DNA of 64,000 bases from G963676095 sp963676095. Lineage in GTDB: Bacteria > Bacteroidota > Bacteroidia > Bacteroidales > Prolixibacteraceae. The translations under genes and the position numbers were made by a program. Under the pieces are notes generated by a model, which was given only the letters and a program-made list of their open reading frames with translations, was not told where the DNA came from and did no database searches. Positions 8,747-17,644 of the stretch are shown here, piece after piece. Position 1 is the first letter of the stretch, and every line of letters begins with the position of its first letter. The stretch is taken from assembly GCA_963676095.1 (NCBI GenBank), contig OY781040.1, forward strand, positions 1,364,001 to 1,428,000, given 5' to 3'.

Positions 8747-8829
8747 AAAAAAAGGTGGACATCCGTGCAACCACCCCTAACTGCACATAAAATCTCTAGA
8801 GAAGAGACTGGATATCCACCAAAAAATGT
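8747..8829 (-). ncRNA. Candidate small structured RNA ending in an intrinsic terminator
   Basis: On the minus strand the 11-bp outer stem (8810-8820 with 8754-8764) encloses two hairpins: GTGCA/TGCAC (8765-8769, 8782-8786) and TCTCT/AGAGA (8793-8797, 8803-8807). The outer stem is followed by seven T (8747-8753). The one non-Watson-Crick position is G-U on the minus strand but C-A on the plus strand, which favours a minus-strand RNA. A weak promoter, TTG (8866-8864) and TTTATTTG (8843-8836) with a 20-base spacer, would start an RNA of about 80 nt. No known family was recognised. It could be only a branched terminator. Confidence 0.45.
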
Positions 8830-9080
8830 TTAATACAAATAAAGCACTATTTTGTAAATCAATCAATGTATTGTACAACACGCTTTGTCTTAGAAATACA
8901 GAGGAAACAGTTTTGTTCGGCAAGGAAATCAAAGATTGGTATAACCTGACAAAGTCGATATAAATTCACTTTAATTATCTGATAAAAATTTTCATCTTTG
9001 TGCACTGAAAAACAACGGCTTTAAAAGCAGCGTCCGGAATAAACAGAACGACCAGACAGGGCTTGCAGAGCAGGTTTTCT

Positions 9081-9088
9081 TATTTTTG
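9081..9088 (+). promoter_or_regulatory. lysC -7 promoter element
   Basis: TATTTTTG matches TAnnTTTG, 32 bases before the aspartate kinase start. A TTG at 9063-9065 is closer than the usual -33 spacing. The 8830-9080 stretch otherwise shows nothing I can assign, and no lysine riboswitch was recognised. Confidence 0.5.
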
Positions 9089-9120
9089 AAATAAGACCAT
9101 TAATAATAAAATTTATACAA

Positions 9121-10443
9121 ATGAAAGTTTTAAAATTTGGCGGAACATCTGTCGGAAGTGTTGAAACCATGTATGCAGTTATGAAACTGGTCACCGACGG
9201 AGAAAATAAGTTGATTGTACTTTCCGCCATGGCAGGTACGACAAATGCGCTGGTCGAAATTGCCGACTACCTTTATAAAAAGAATAAGGATGCCGCCCGT
9301 ATCCATACCAACAAACTGGAAAAACATTACGAGATCGTTGTAAAATCACTTTTCAAGAATGAGGACAGCAAAAATGAAGGCTTAAAAATCGTCAGAAACG
9401 CATTCGATAAGGTAAAATCTTTCACGTCAGGCGAATTTAACGAAGTAGGAGAAAAAACGATCCTCGCCCAGGGCGAATTAATATCGACAGCGCTCTTTAC
9501 CACGCTAATGCTTGAAAATGGATTTGATGCAAAGCTGATCCCCGCTCTCGATTTCATGCGCATCGATCATGATAAAGCCGCCGATATGCATGCCATAAAG
9601 GAACTGATAACCCAGGTTCTCCAGGAGACAGGCGAAGCTAAGTATTATATTACCCAGGGATTCATATGCAAAAACGCCGAAGGGCATGTCGACAACCTTC
9701 AGCGTGGGGGTTCAGATTACACGGCTTCGCTGATAGGTGCAGCAATCGAAGCCGAAGAGATCCAGATCTGGACCGACATCGATGGCTTTCACAACAATGA
9801 TCCCCGTTATGTAAAAAACACGAAAAAGATAGAACACCTCTCCTTTAGGGAAGCAGCAGAGCTCGCTTATTTCGGGGCAAAGATACTTCATCCTCAAACC
9901 GTATTGCCGGCAAAACTATATAACATCCCGGTGAGGCTGAAAAATACCATGAACCCTAGCGACAGCGGGACTCTCATTACCTCGGAAATGACCGGCTCAG
10001 GCATCAAGGCAGTGGCTGCCAAAGACGGCATTACTGCAATAAAAGTAAGATCCTACCGAATGCTGATGGCATATGGTTTCCTGAAAAATATTTTCGAGAT
10101 CTTCGAGTTTTTCAAAACGCCGATCGACATGATCTCTACTTCGGAAGTAGCTGTTTCTTTAACCATCGACCATACAGGAAAACTGGACGACATTGTCAGG
10201 GAACTTAAGGAATATGGAGAAGTAGAAGTAGATAAAGACCATACAATTATTTGTATCGTGGGCGATATCATCGCTGAAGAAAGGGGCTTTGCCGCCAAAG
10301 TATTTACAGCGCTCGAAGGTATCCCCATCCGGATGATCTCTTACGGAGGGAGCCGTTATAACATATCCGTGCTGATCCCTACCAGCCAAAAACAAAAGAC
10401 ACTGCAGGCACTCAGCGATCACCTGCTGAACATGGAATCATAA
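9121..10443 (+). CDS. lysC: Aspartate kinase (monofunctional)
   Basis: 440 residues. It phosphorylates L-aspartate with ATP, the first step to lysine, threonine, methionine and diaminopimelate. The amino acid kinase domain opens with KFGGTSVGS (about 4-12). It carries FTSGEFNEVGE, the aspartate-binding GFICKNAEGHVDNLQRGGSD region, and WTDIDGFHNNDPR with the nucleotide-binding residues. The C-terminus (about 305-440) holds two ACT-type regulatory domains, including KVRSYRML and IRMISYGGSRYNIS. No homoserine dehydrogenase domain follows. Feedback inhibition by an end-product amino acid is likely for the family, but which one cannot be read here. It stands alone, with its own promoter and a terminator-like hairpin after the stop. 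Confidence 0.95.
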   Translation: MKVLKFGGTSVGSVETMYAVMKLVTDGENKLIVLSAMAGTTNALVEIADYLYKKNKDAARIHTNKLEKHYEIVVKSLFKNEDSKNEGLKIVRNAFDKVKSFTSGEFNEVGEKTILAQGELISTALFTTLMLENGFDAKLIPALDFMRIDHDKAADMHAIKELITQVLQETGEAKYYITQGFICKNAEGHVDNLQRGGSDYTASLIGAAIEAEEIQIWTDIDGFHNNDPRYVKNTKKIEHLSFREAAELAYFGAKILHPQTVLPAKLYNIPVRLKNTMNPSDSGTLITSEMTGSGIKAVAAKDGITAIKVRSYRMLMAYGFLKNIFEIFEFFKTPIDMISTSEVAVSLTIDHTGKLDDIVRELKEYGEVEVDKDHTIICIVGDIIAEERGFAAKVFTALEGIPIRMISYGGSRYNISVLIPTSQKQKTLQALSDHLLNMES

Positions 10444-10454
10444 CATTCACTCAT

Positions 10455-10500
10455 GTTCCGGCTTTATTTTTCAACAAAAAAACAGAGCCGGAACCTTTTA
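10455..10500 (+). terminator. Terminator-like hairpin after lysC
   Basis: GTTCCGGCT (10455-10463) pairs perfectly with AGCCGGAAC (10486-10494) across a 22-base loop, followed by a short T tract. It starts 12 bases after the lysC stop. The long loop and weak T run make it a moderate call. Confidence 0.55.
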
Positions 10501-10713
10501 GCTGAAAGCAAAAAACAATTTAATTATCAGTACATTATAATATTTATTCAACTACAATCCCTGCATCAGGGAACCTCTTCTTTCCAGAAATAAAAGAGGA
10601 TTTTATACGCTGCTTTCGGGACTGGTTGTCTTATTTATTGAAAATCAGCAAAAAGAAAAGAAAAATTATTAATTAATTTTTTAAAATTAATTTTTTTAAA
10701 ACCAAAATAACTC

Positions 10714-10721
10714 TACATTTG
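10714..10721 (+). promoter_or_regulatory. Promoter -7 element of the RRM/cold-shock pair
   Basis: TACATTTG fits TAnnTTTG. It is 27 bases before the ATG at 10749, which supports that start over the in-frame upstream start inside the promoter. The preceding 200 bases are AT-rich and show no gene. Confidence 0.65.
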
Positions 10722-10748
10722 TCACTCACACTTTTTATTTTTTATTAT

Positions 10749-11096
10749 ATGAATATTTTTGTAGGAAACCTCAATTACTCTATCACTGAAGATGATATCA
10801 GAGAAATTTTTGAGGAGTATGGTGAATTGAGCTCAGTTAAATTGATTACTGATAAATTCACGGGTAAAAGCAAAGGCTTTGGTTTCGTTGAAATGGCTGA
10901 TGCTGACGAGGCAAAAAAAGCTATCGAAGAACTCAACGGTGCCGAAGTTGAAGGAAGAACCATGGTTGTAAACGAATCAATCGAAAAGAAAAGAGAGAAT
11001 CGTAAACCCAGCGGTGGTGGCTTCCGTGGAGGTAACCGCGGCGGTGGCAATGGCGGTTACAACCGTAGAGACAACAATTCACGGTCAAGCTATTAA
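10749..11096 (+). CDS. RNA-binding protein, single RRM with glycine-rich tail
   Basis: 115 residues. The RRM occupies about residues 1-80: RNP2 is IFVGNL at the N-terminus and RNP1 is KGFGFVEM. The tail (about 85-115) is Gly/Arg/Asn-rich (GGGFRGGNRGG). Such proteins resemble cyanobacterial cold-induced Rbp proteins and are thought to act as RNA chaperones in Bacteroidota. The ATG at 10749 is used because the -7 element lies at 10714-10721 and MNIFVGN is the usual beginning. A cold-shock domain gene follows after 20 bases, so the pair is probably one transcript. Confidence 0.92.
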   Translation: MNIFVGNLNYSITEDDIREIFEEYGELSSVKLITDKFTGKSKGFGFVEMADADEAKKAIEELNGAEVEGRTMVVNESIEKKRENRKPSGGGFRGGNRGGGNGGYNRRDNNSRSSY

Positions 11097-11116
11097 TTCT
11101 TTTTAGTGTTTTGATC

Positions 11117-11314
11117 ATGAAAGGAACTGTAAAGTGGTATGACGAAACCAAAGGGTACGGATTTATTCTGACGGAGGAAAAGAAGGATATTTTCGTTCAT
11201 CGTTCCGGGTTAGCGAATACCTCAGCCGGTCTTGAACCTGATGAGACCGTGGAATTTGAAGTTGGTCAGGGAAAAAAAGGACCAATCGCAACGAACGTAA
11301 CAAAAGTAGATTAA
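11117..11314 (+). CDS. Cold-shock domain protein
   Basis: 65 residues, a single cold-shock domain. MKGTVKWYDETKGYGFI and KKDIFVHRSGL carry the RNP1- and RNP2-like aromatic nucleic-acid-binding residues. GPIATNV is near the C-terminus. It binds single-stranded RNA/DNA and likely melts RNA structure. The ATG at 11117 is preferred to the TTG two codons upstream because it gives the standard MKGTVKW start. It lies 20 bases after the RRM gene and is followed by a strong terminator. Confidence 0.93.
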   Translation: MKGTVKWYDETKGYGFILTEEKKDIFVHRSGLANTSAGLEPDETVEFEVGQGKKGPIATNVTKVD

Positions 11315-11385
11315 TTCCGAATTTGAGTTGGGACTTTTTGAAGTCGACTCCTCCGATAAAGATATTTTTCACTGTTTGTTCTCTA

Positions 11386-11411
11386 AAGGCCCGCTTGATG
11401 CGGGCTTTTTA
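11386..11411 (+). terminator. Intrinsic terminator after the cold-shock gene
   Basis: GCCCGC (11389-11394), loop TTGAT and GCGGGC (11400-11405) are followed by five T, 75 bases after the cold-shock stop. It ends the RRM/cold-shock transcript. Confidence 0.9.
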
Positions 11412-11537
11412 ATTTATAAGAAATGCCGGGCATACGCTTTCTCCTGGTAAGATTTCAAAAGAATCCAGATCCGGTAAGCCGGATCAGATTGTCAAAAAAT
11501 GCTTCTCTTATCTGTTCCTGTTATCGATTAGAGCGAG

Positions 11538-12302
11538 CTACAGCTCGAAAACCTCGGTCGGTGCCTGCCGTGAAGTTAGGAAAACGCGGAAGGTATTTTC
11601 CAGGGGCTGAAAGACAGAAAAAGCTTTCTCCGGAGTGTTGTTTTCACCGGACAGGTGGCTCAGAAAAATTGCATCCAGATTTTTACCGGCATATGTTTCT
11701 ACCAGATTAAAGGCTTGTACGTTGGACAAATGACCATACGCCGACGAAACCCGTTGTTTCAGAAAATACGGATAGGGACCGTTCCAAAGCATGTCTTCGT
11801 CATAATTGGATTCGAGGAAAACCGCATCGCACATTGAGAAATGCTGTTTTACCCGGTCACAGGGATCGCCAATATCGGTCATCACACCAACGTGCCTGCC
11901 GTCGTAACTGATCCGGAATGAACAGGCATCAACGGCATCATGCTGCTTGGAAAAAGGAAATACCTGAAATCCGCCCACAAAAAAATTGTTATCCGGCTCA
12001 AACCAGACGACCTTATCGGGTTGTTGTTTCCGGTGAATGGCAAGAAAAGTTTTTTTAGTAATGTAAACAGGAACTGCCAGCTGCTTAGCCAGCACCCTCG
12101 CCCCCCTGCAATGATCGCTGTGCTCATGGGTAATCAGGATGGCCTTTATCTTTGACGGGTCGAGTTTCCGCTCCCTGATCCTCACCTGCAGCTGGCGCGC
12201 AGACAATCCGGCATCGACCAGTAACGCCTCATTATCGTTCCCAATGTAATAGCAGTTTCCATTACTGCCTGATGCCAATGCACAAATCTCAAGTTTAGCC
12301 AC
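11538..12302 (-). CDS. MBL-fold metallo-hydrolase (YycJ/WalJ-like)
   Basis: 254 residues. ALASGSNGNCYYI at the N-terminus and the metal-binding THEHSDHC (H59, H61, D63, H64) identify a metallo-beta-lactamase-fold hydrolase of the YycJ/WalJ group. TDIGDPCD and LESNYDEDML supply further metal ligands and pocket residues, and a later HLS holds the last His. In Firmicutes the relative is a 5'-3' exonuclease or DNA-repair factor; in Bacteroidota the role is unproven. The start codon is GTG. It is the last gene of a parE-parC-aroK run, 25 bases after aroK. Confidence 0.88.
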   Translation of the reverse strand: MAKLEICALASGSNGNCYYIGNDNEALLVDAGLSARQLQVRIRERKLDPSKIKAILITHEHSDHCRGARVLAKQLAVPVYITKKTFLAIHRKQQPDKVVWFEPDNNFFVGGFQVFPFSKQHDAVDACSFRISYDGRHVGVMTDIGDPCDRVKQHFSMCDAVFLESNYDEDMLWNGPYPYFLKQRVSSAYGHLSNVQAFNLVETYAGKNLDAIFLSHLSGENNTPEKAFSVFQPLENTFRVFLTSRQAPTEVFEL

Positions 12303-12327
12303 GAATCAAAATTGATATTTTAACGAA

Positions 12328-12840
12328 TTACAAACTTCCTTTAATCTCAAGATGAGAAACAATCTCTTCCCCGGTAATGTTGTTTCCCCGGATAATATAA
12401 CGGGCTTTCTCGTAAAACGGACGGCGTTTCGCCATCATTTCCCCGATTGACAAAACAAGGTCTTCTTTCTTTTTGCCACGAAGCAGGGGACGTTCATTTT
12501 TTGACAGGAACAGCCTGGCTGCCAGGATTTCGTATTCGACATCAAGAAAGACACAGTAGCCGGTGCTGTTCATCACATCCATATTGTCAAAAAAGCAAGG
12601 AGCCCCCCCTCCCGTTGCGATGACAACATCCTCGAAGGAAGATACTTCACGAAGGCAAAGCCGTTCCTTTTCCCTGAAGCTTGCCTCTCCTTCATCCTCA
12701 AATATCTTCGGGACAGTTTTAAAATATTTCTTTTCAATATACTTGTCCAGATCAATAAAAGAGAGCCCCAGTTCTCCGGCCAGCTCCTTTCCCAGGGTTG
12801 ACTTGCCGCTCCCCATGTAACCAATCAAATAGATCCTCAT
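12328..12840 (-). CDS. aroK: Shikimate kinase
   Basis: 170 residues, the usual length. The P-loop is GYMGSGKST (residues 7-15), followed by the shikimate-binding FIDLDKYIE and the ATGGGAP motif. RLFLSKNERPLL is the flexible lid. It phosphorylates shikimate in the chorismate pathway. Its ATG directly abuts the parC stop codon (no spacer), so translation of the two is probably coupled. The link with topoisomerase IV genes looks like operon packing, not a shared pathway. Confidence 0.95.
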   Translation of the reverse strand: MRIYLIGYMGSGKSTLGKELAGELGLSFIDLDKYIEKKYFKTVPKIFEDEGEASFREKERLCLREVSSFEDVVIATGGGAPCFFDNMDVMNSTGYCVFLDVEYEILAARLFLSKNERPLLRGKKKEDLVLSIGEMMAKRRPFYEKARYIIRGNNITGEEIVSHLEIKGSL

Positions 12841-15471
12841 CTAAAATAATTTCATCTGGTTATCATCCTCCTCTTCTTCGTCTTCCCCGGGCCGGTCCAC
12901 TTCAAAAGGGACATCATCATCATCCACGTCCTCTGGTTCTTCTTCCGGCTCCTCTTCTTCATCCGGGATAACCGGCTCTATTTCATTTATTTTCTCAATC
13001 TCGTAGGTGGAAAGCCTTTTGCCTTTTGCCTTATACGATTTTACGCCAATAAACTCGGACACATCGATAATTTCATCCTCCCGCTGGGCATGTTTGCCTC
13101 CAAAACTGATTTCGAAACGCGGATAACTTACCCACGTCAGACAGATCAACCTGTTGCCGGCTTCCTCGCCGATAAAGTTTATCCGTTTGCCAGCAGTTTC
13201 CTCGATCTCGAACCGCTTCACATAATAAAAGCCTTGCTCTGCATCGAAATAAACGGCAGAAAGGATTTTCTCCGCCTTATATTTCTGGATCGAGAGGATA
13301 TCCTGTCCAAAATGGTTTGAAAGATCAAAATTGTAAAGTTGATATTCACCGTTCTTATAGATCACAAGGATCTGGTCATCACCCTGGAACTCGCCCAGGA
13401 AGTTCCCTCTTCCGTCCGAGTTCAGACGGAGCACATCCGGGTCGAACCAGATCTTGCGCCCGCCAAGGGTCGACAGACCTTTTTCCTTGAGAACGATCCG
13501 GTGCACATCATGTTTGGTAAGGATATTTCCCATAGCGTCTCTTCCCTTTATAGCCAATTCCCCGAAATCGACCTCAAACATAAGCCGTTTCATCCGCGCC
13601 CTTGGTTTCAGGGTTACTCTCAGTACCTCAGCCTCTCCGTTCGGGTTAGCGCTGAAATACCAGATCCGTGATCCTGCGGTGCCGCGGGTCAGGTTATATT
13701 CCTTATCCCTGGTCACCCCCGTAACGGCAAAGCGTTTCATAAAAAAGCTTCCCAATTTTCCATCGTGATAAACCACGTTATAGATCGTACGCTTGTCGTT
13801 TTTCTTGAAAACAGCCAGGTGCTGGATATTCTGACCAATGAATGCCTTATCCGAAACCTTGGTTATAAAATAGGTCCCGTCTTTCCGGAAAACAATAATA
13901 TCGTCGATATCGGAACAATCGCATACATATTCAGCCTTTTTAAGTGCTGTTCCCATGAAACCTTCTTCCCTGTCGAAATAAAGCTTTTCATTGGCAACAA
14001 CGACCTTCGATGCGACAATGTTGTCAAAATTCCGGATCTCGGTTTTTCTTTCCTTGCCCTTTCCGTACTTGCTTTTGATACGCTCAAAATACGCAATGGA
14101 ATACGGGATAATATGTTCGATATGGTAATCCAGTTGCTTGATCTCCTCCTGTATCGAACGGATATATTCTTCTGCCTTATCCGAATTAAACTTCAGGATG
14201 CGCGCCATCCGGATCTCCATAAGTTTCAAAATATCGTCGCGGGTCACTTCCCTCAGGAAACCTGGTTTCCAGGGGTCTAGCCGCTTATCGATATGGGCAA
14301 CGGCAACATCCATATTTTCTGCCTGCTCAAATTCCTTATCCTTATAAATCCTCTCCTCAATAAAAATCTTTTCAAGAGAGGCATAATGGAGGGCTTCCAG
14401 CAGTTCTCCCCGTTTTATCTGAAGTTCCTCCCTGAGAAGGAAGACCGTCTGTTCCGTATTGCGCCTCAGGATATCGCTCACTCCAAGGAACAAAGGCTTA
14501 TCGTTCTCGATAATACAGGCATTGGGCGAGATCGAAACCTCGCAATCCGTGAAGGCGTAAAGGGCATCGATCGTTTTATCTGACGAAACACCAGGGGCCA
14601 GGTGTACCAGTATTTCAACCTTATCGGAGGTATTGTCATCAATCCGTTTTACCTTGATCTTGTTTTTTTCATTCGCTTTAATAATCGATTCGATCAGCAA
14701 GCCGGTTGTCTTCCCATAAGGGATCTCCGTGATCACAAGCGTTTTATTATCCTGCTTCTCTATCTTTGCCCTTACCTTGATAAAACCGCCCCTCAACCCA
14801 TCATTATACCTGGAGACATCGATCGCCCCGCCTGTCGGAAAGTCGGGAAAAAGTTCAAAATCCTCGCCTTTCAGTAAGCATATCGAAGCATCGATCAACT
14901 CGATAAAATTGTGGGGAAGTATCTTGGAAGCAAGCCCCACGGCAATTCCTTCAACGCCCTGGGCCAGGAGTAAAGGAAATTTAACAGGAAGGGTTATCGG
15001 TTCGCGGTTTCTTCCGTCATATGAAAGCTGCCATTTTGTTGTTTTGGGGTTAAAAACAACGTCCAGCGCAAATTTAGACAAACGCGCCTCAATATAACGG
15101 GGAGCGGCGGCGCTATCGCCGGTAAGGATGTTTCCCCAGTTTCCCTGTGTATCGACAAGAAGTTCTTTTTGACCAAGCTGGACAAGGGCATCACCGATGG
15201 AAGCATCTCCATGCGGATGGTACATCATAGTCTGTCCTATAATATTGGCCACCTTATTATAGCGCCCGTCATCCATTTCCCTCATGGCATGAAGGATTCT
15301 CCGCTGAACAGGTTTTAACCCGTCATTCACATAAGGTACAGCACGTTCGAGGATCACATAGGAGGCATAATCAAGAAACCAGTTCTGGTACATCCCTGAA
15401 AGGTATGTGATGTTACTGTCCTTCTTCTCTTCCGATCCTTCCTGATCTTTTTTAATATCGTCTTCGCTCAC
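12841..15471 (-). CDS. parC: DNA topoisomerase IV subunit A
   Basis: 876 residues. This is the DNA breakage-reunion subunit. The N-terminal winged-helix region has GLKPVQRRILHAM and YHPHGDASIGDAL. The catalytic Tyr is in AAAPRYIEAR (Y126). The C-terminus is a beta-propeller-like region followed by a strongly acidic Asp/Glu tail of about 40 residues ending in DNQMKLF. It sits 26 bases downstream of parE; the pair matches the Bacteroidota topoisomerase IV arrangement more than gyrase. The start codon is GTG. The acidic tail is typical of the phylum and may modulate DNA binding (inference). Confidence 0.93.
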   Translation of the reverse strand: MSEDDIKKDQEGSEEKKDSNITYLSGMYQNWFLDYASYVILERAVPYVNDGLKPVQRRILHAMREMDDGRYNKVANIIGQTMMYHPHGDASIGDALVQLGQKELLVDTQGNWGNILTGDSAAAPRYIEARLSKFALDVVFNPKTTKWQLSYDGRNREPITLPVKFPLLLAQGVEGIAVGLASKILPHNFIELIDASICLLKGEDFELFPDFPTGGAIDVSRYNDGLRGGFIKVRAKIEKQDNKTLVITEIPYGKTTGLLIESIIKANEKNKIKVKRIDDNTSDKVEILVHLAPGVSSDKTIDALYAFTDCEVSISPNACIIENDKPLFLGVSDILRRNTEQTVFLLREELQIKRGELLEALHYASLEKIFIEERIYKDKEFEQAENMDVAVAHIDKRLDPWKPGFLREVTRDDILKLMEIRMARILKFNSDKAEEYIRSIQEEIKQLDYHIEHIIPYSIAYFERIKSKYGKGKERKTEIRNFDNIVASKVVVANEKLYFDREEGFMGTALKKAEYVCDCSDIDDIIVFRKDGTYFITKVSDKAFIGQNIQHLAVFKKNDKRTIYNVVYHDGKLGSFFMKRFAVTGVTRDKEYNLTRGTAGSRIWYFSANPNGEAEVLRVTLKPRARMKRLMFEVDFGELAIKGRDAMGNILTKHDVHRIVLKEKGLSTLGGRKIWFDPDVLRLNSDGRGNFLGEFQGDDQILVIYKNGEYQLYNFDLSNHFGQDILSIQKYKAEKILSAVYFDAEQGFYYVKRFEIEETAGKRINFIGEEAGNRLICLTWVSYPRFEISFGGKHAQREDEIIDVSEFIGVKSYKAKGKRLSTYEIEKINEIEPVIPDEEEEPEEEPEDVDDDDVPFEVDRPGEDEEEEDDNQMKLF

Positions 15472-15497
15472 AATTATCTGGATTAAGCAATCTCAAA

Positions 15498-17333
15498 TTA
15501 AACTTCATCTTTTTCAACGTACAGGTTCCCGATAATAAAATCCTGCCGTTCGGGCGTATTTTTGCCCATGTAAAACTCAAGCATCTGTGAAACAGATTCG
15601 TGCTTTTTCATCAGTACGGGTTCCAGCCGGATATCCGGGCCTATAAAATTTTTAAACTCATCGGGTGAAATCTCGCCAAGCCCTTTAAAACGTGTAATCT
15701 CGGCCCCCTTACCGATCTCGGTCAATGCCGAAAGCCGTTCTTCCTCGTTGTAACAATAAAAAGTCTTCCGTTTATTGCGGACCCGGAATAATGGGGTTTG
15801 GAGGATATATAAATGTCCCTTCTTTACCAGTTCCGGGAAAAACTGAAGGAAAAAAGTAATCAGCAAGAGCCGGATATGCATCCCGTCGACATCGGCATCC
15901 GTGGCAATAATCACTTTATTGTAACGGAGGTCATCCATGCTTTCCTCAATATTAAGGGCAGCCTGGAGCAGATTGAATTCCTCGTTCTCATACACGACCT
16001 TTTTGGTAAGGCCGTAAGTATTCAATGGTTTCCCCCTCAGGCTAAACACGGCCTGCGTATTCACATCCCGTGATTTTGTGATGGATCCGCTGGCCGAATC
16101 GCCCTCTGTAATAAAAACACATGATTCCGTTTTATGATCGTTGGACGCCTCGTTGAAATGAACCCGGCAATCACGCAGTTTACGGTTGTGCAGGTTCGAT
16201 TTTTTTGCCCGTTGTTTTGCCAGCTTTTTAATCCCGGATATCGCTTTGCGTTCCCGTTCCGACTCCTGTATCCTTCTTAGCAGGACATCTGCAACATCCT
16301 GGTTCTTGTGCAAATAATTATCAAGTTCCTTTTGTACGAAGTTACCCACGTGGTTCCTTACTGAAGGTCCGTTTGGTCCGATATCCCGGGACCCGAGCTT
16401 CGTTTTTGTCTGTGATTCAAATACAGGTTCCTCAACCTTGATGCTGACAGCGGCAATAATAGACGCCCTGATGTCTGACGGGTCGAAGTCTTTCTTGTAA
16501 AAATCTCTTATCGTCTTTACAATAGCCTCCCTGAATGCGAGAAGATGGGTTCCCCCTTGTGTGGTATGCTGTCCGTTAACAAACGAATAGTAATCTTCCC
16601 CATACTGGTTCCCATGGGTCAAAGCAATTTCGATATCGTCTCCTTTCAGGTGGATAACCGGGTAAAGAGGTTCTGAGTCGAGGTTCTCTTCAAGAAGGTC
16701 CTTCAACCCGTTTTTGGATTGAAACCGTTCCCCGTTACAAATGATGATCAGTCCTGCATTCAAAAATGAATAATTTTTCATCATGGACTCGACATACTCG
16801 TCCAGGAAGCGGTAATTTCTGAATATATCCTGATCAGGCACGAAACCGACGAAAGTACCATCGGGTTCTTCGGTCGGAACAATTTCCCTGTCCTCGACAA
16901 CGGTTCCCCTGGAGAAAATGATTTCCTTCACCTTTCCTTCCCGGAAAGCCATAATCCGGAAAGTGGAGGAAAGGGCGTTAACAGCCTTTATACCGACTCC
17001 GTTTAACCCAACAGATTTTTTAAACACATCTGAATCATACTTGGCGCCTGTGTTCATTTTTGAAGCGGCATCCCTCAGTTTTCCAAGCGGAATACCCCGT
17101 CCGTAATCCCTTACACTAACGAGTTCATTAGCGACGGAGACTTCTATTTTTTTCCCGAAGCCCATCATAAACTCGTCAATGGAATTATCCAACACCTCCT
17201 TCAACAAAACATAGATACCATCATCACTGGCAGAACCATCTCCTAATTTGCCGATGTACATTCCCGGACGTTTCCGGATGTGCTCCTGCCAGTCAAGCGT
17301 CCTGATTGATCCTTCATCATAACTTTGGGTCAT
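15498..17333 (-). CDS. parE: DNA topoisomerase IV subunit B
   Basis: 611 residues. This is the ATPase subunit that decatenates daughter chromosomes with ParC. The GHKL ATP-binding fold shows EVLDNSIDEF, VRDYGRGIP and GLNGVGIKAVNAL. The TOPRIM domain shows FITEGDSASG and the metal-binding DADVDGMHI. RFKGLGEI is near the C-terminus. The ATG at 17333 is chosen; an in-frame TTG at 17354 lies inside the -7 element TATATTTG. The 5' leader is therefore very short. It is the first gene of a four-gene minus-strand operon. Confidence 0.94.
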   Translation of the reverse strand: MTQSYDEGSIRTLDWQEHIRKRPGMYIGKLGDGSASDDGIYVLLKEVLDNSIDEFMMGFGKKIEVSVANELVSVRDYGRGIPLGKLRDAASKMNTGAKYDSDVFKKSVGLNGVGIKAVNALSSTFRIMAFREGKVKEIIFSRGTVVEDREIVPTEEPDGTFVGFVPDQDIFRNYRFLDEYVESMMKNYSFLNAGLIIICNGERFQSKNGLKDLLEENLDSEPLYPVIHLKGDDIEIALTHGNQYGEDYYSFVNGQHTTQGGTHLLAFREAIVKTIRDFYKKDFDPSDIRASIIAAVSIKVEEPVFESQTKTKLGSRDIGPNGPSVRNHVGNFVQKELDNYLHKNQDVADVLLRRIQESERERKAISGIKKLAKQRAKKSNLHNRKLRDCRVHFNEASNDHKTESCVFITEGDSASGSITKSRDVNTQAVFSLRGKPLNTYGLTKKVVYENEEFNLLQAALNIEESMDDLRYNKVIIATDADVDGMHIRLLLITFFLQFFPELVKKGHLYILQTPLFRVRNKRKTFYCYNEEERLSALTEIGKGAEITRFKGLGEISPDEFKNFIGPDIRLEPVLMKKHESVSQMLEFYMGKNTPERQDFIIGNLYVEKDEV

Positions 17334-17351
17334 ACCTATTGCAATTTGGCA

Positions 17352-17359
17352 CAAATATA
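17352..17359 (-). promoter_or_regulatory. parE -7 promoter element
   Basis: Read on the minus strand this is TATATTTG, an exact TAnnTTTG match, only 18 bases before the parE ATG. The mRNA leader would be about 10 nt. The gap from 17360 to 17640 holds no gene I can support. Confidence 0.65.
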
Positions 17360-17644
17360 ATTAAAACAAAAGTGATAGGAATTTTTTCGAAACGATCATT
17401 AATTAACAACCAACAGTTGAAAACTTTTGCATGAAACCTTAAATAAACAAGAACTAAATCGAATACAGCATTGATTTACAGAATAATATATCTTTAGTTA
17501 TTCCAAAAATGTCCTCTCAAAAATCAGGTGCAATAACTCCGGAAAATCTGACACGAAAAACAAGGATCAAGAGGTTGCAAGACATGTGCCGAAAAATGGA
17601 ATGAGGAATAAAGTAAAACTAACAGAGGGAATAGCCTATAAAAT

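Noticed and set aside
8830..9120. Lysine riboswitch ahead of aspartate kinase
   Set aside because: The leader from the likely promoter is only about 30 bases, and no lysine-riboswitch-like helices were found upstream.
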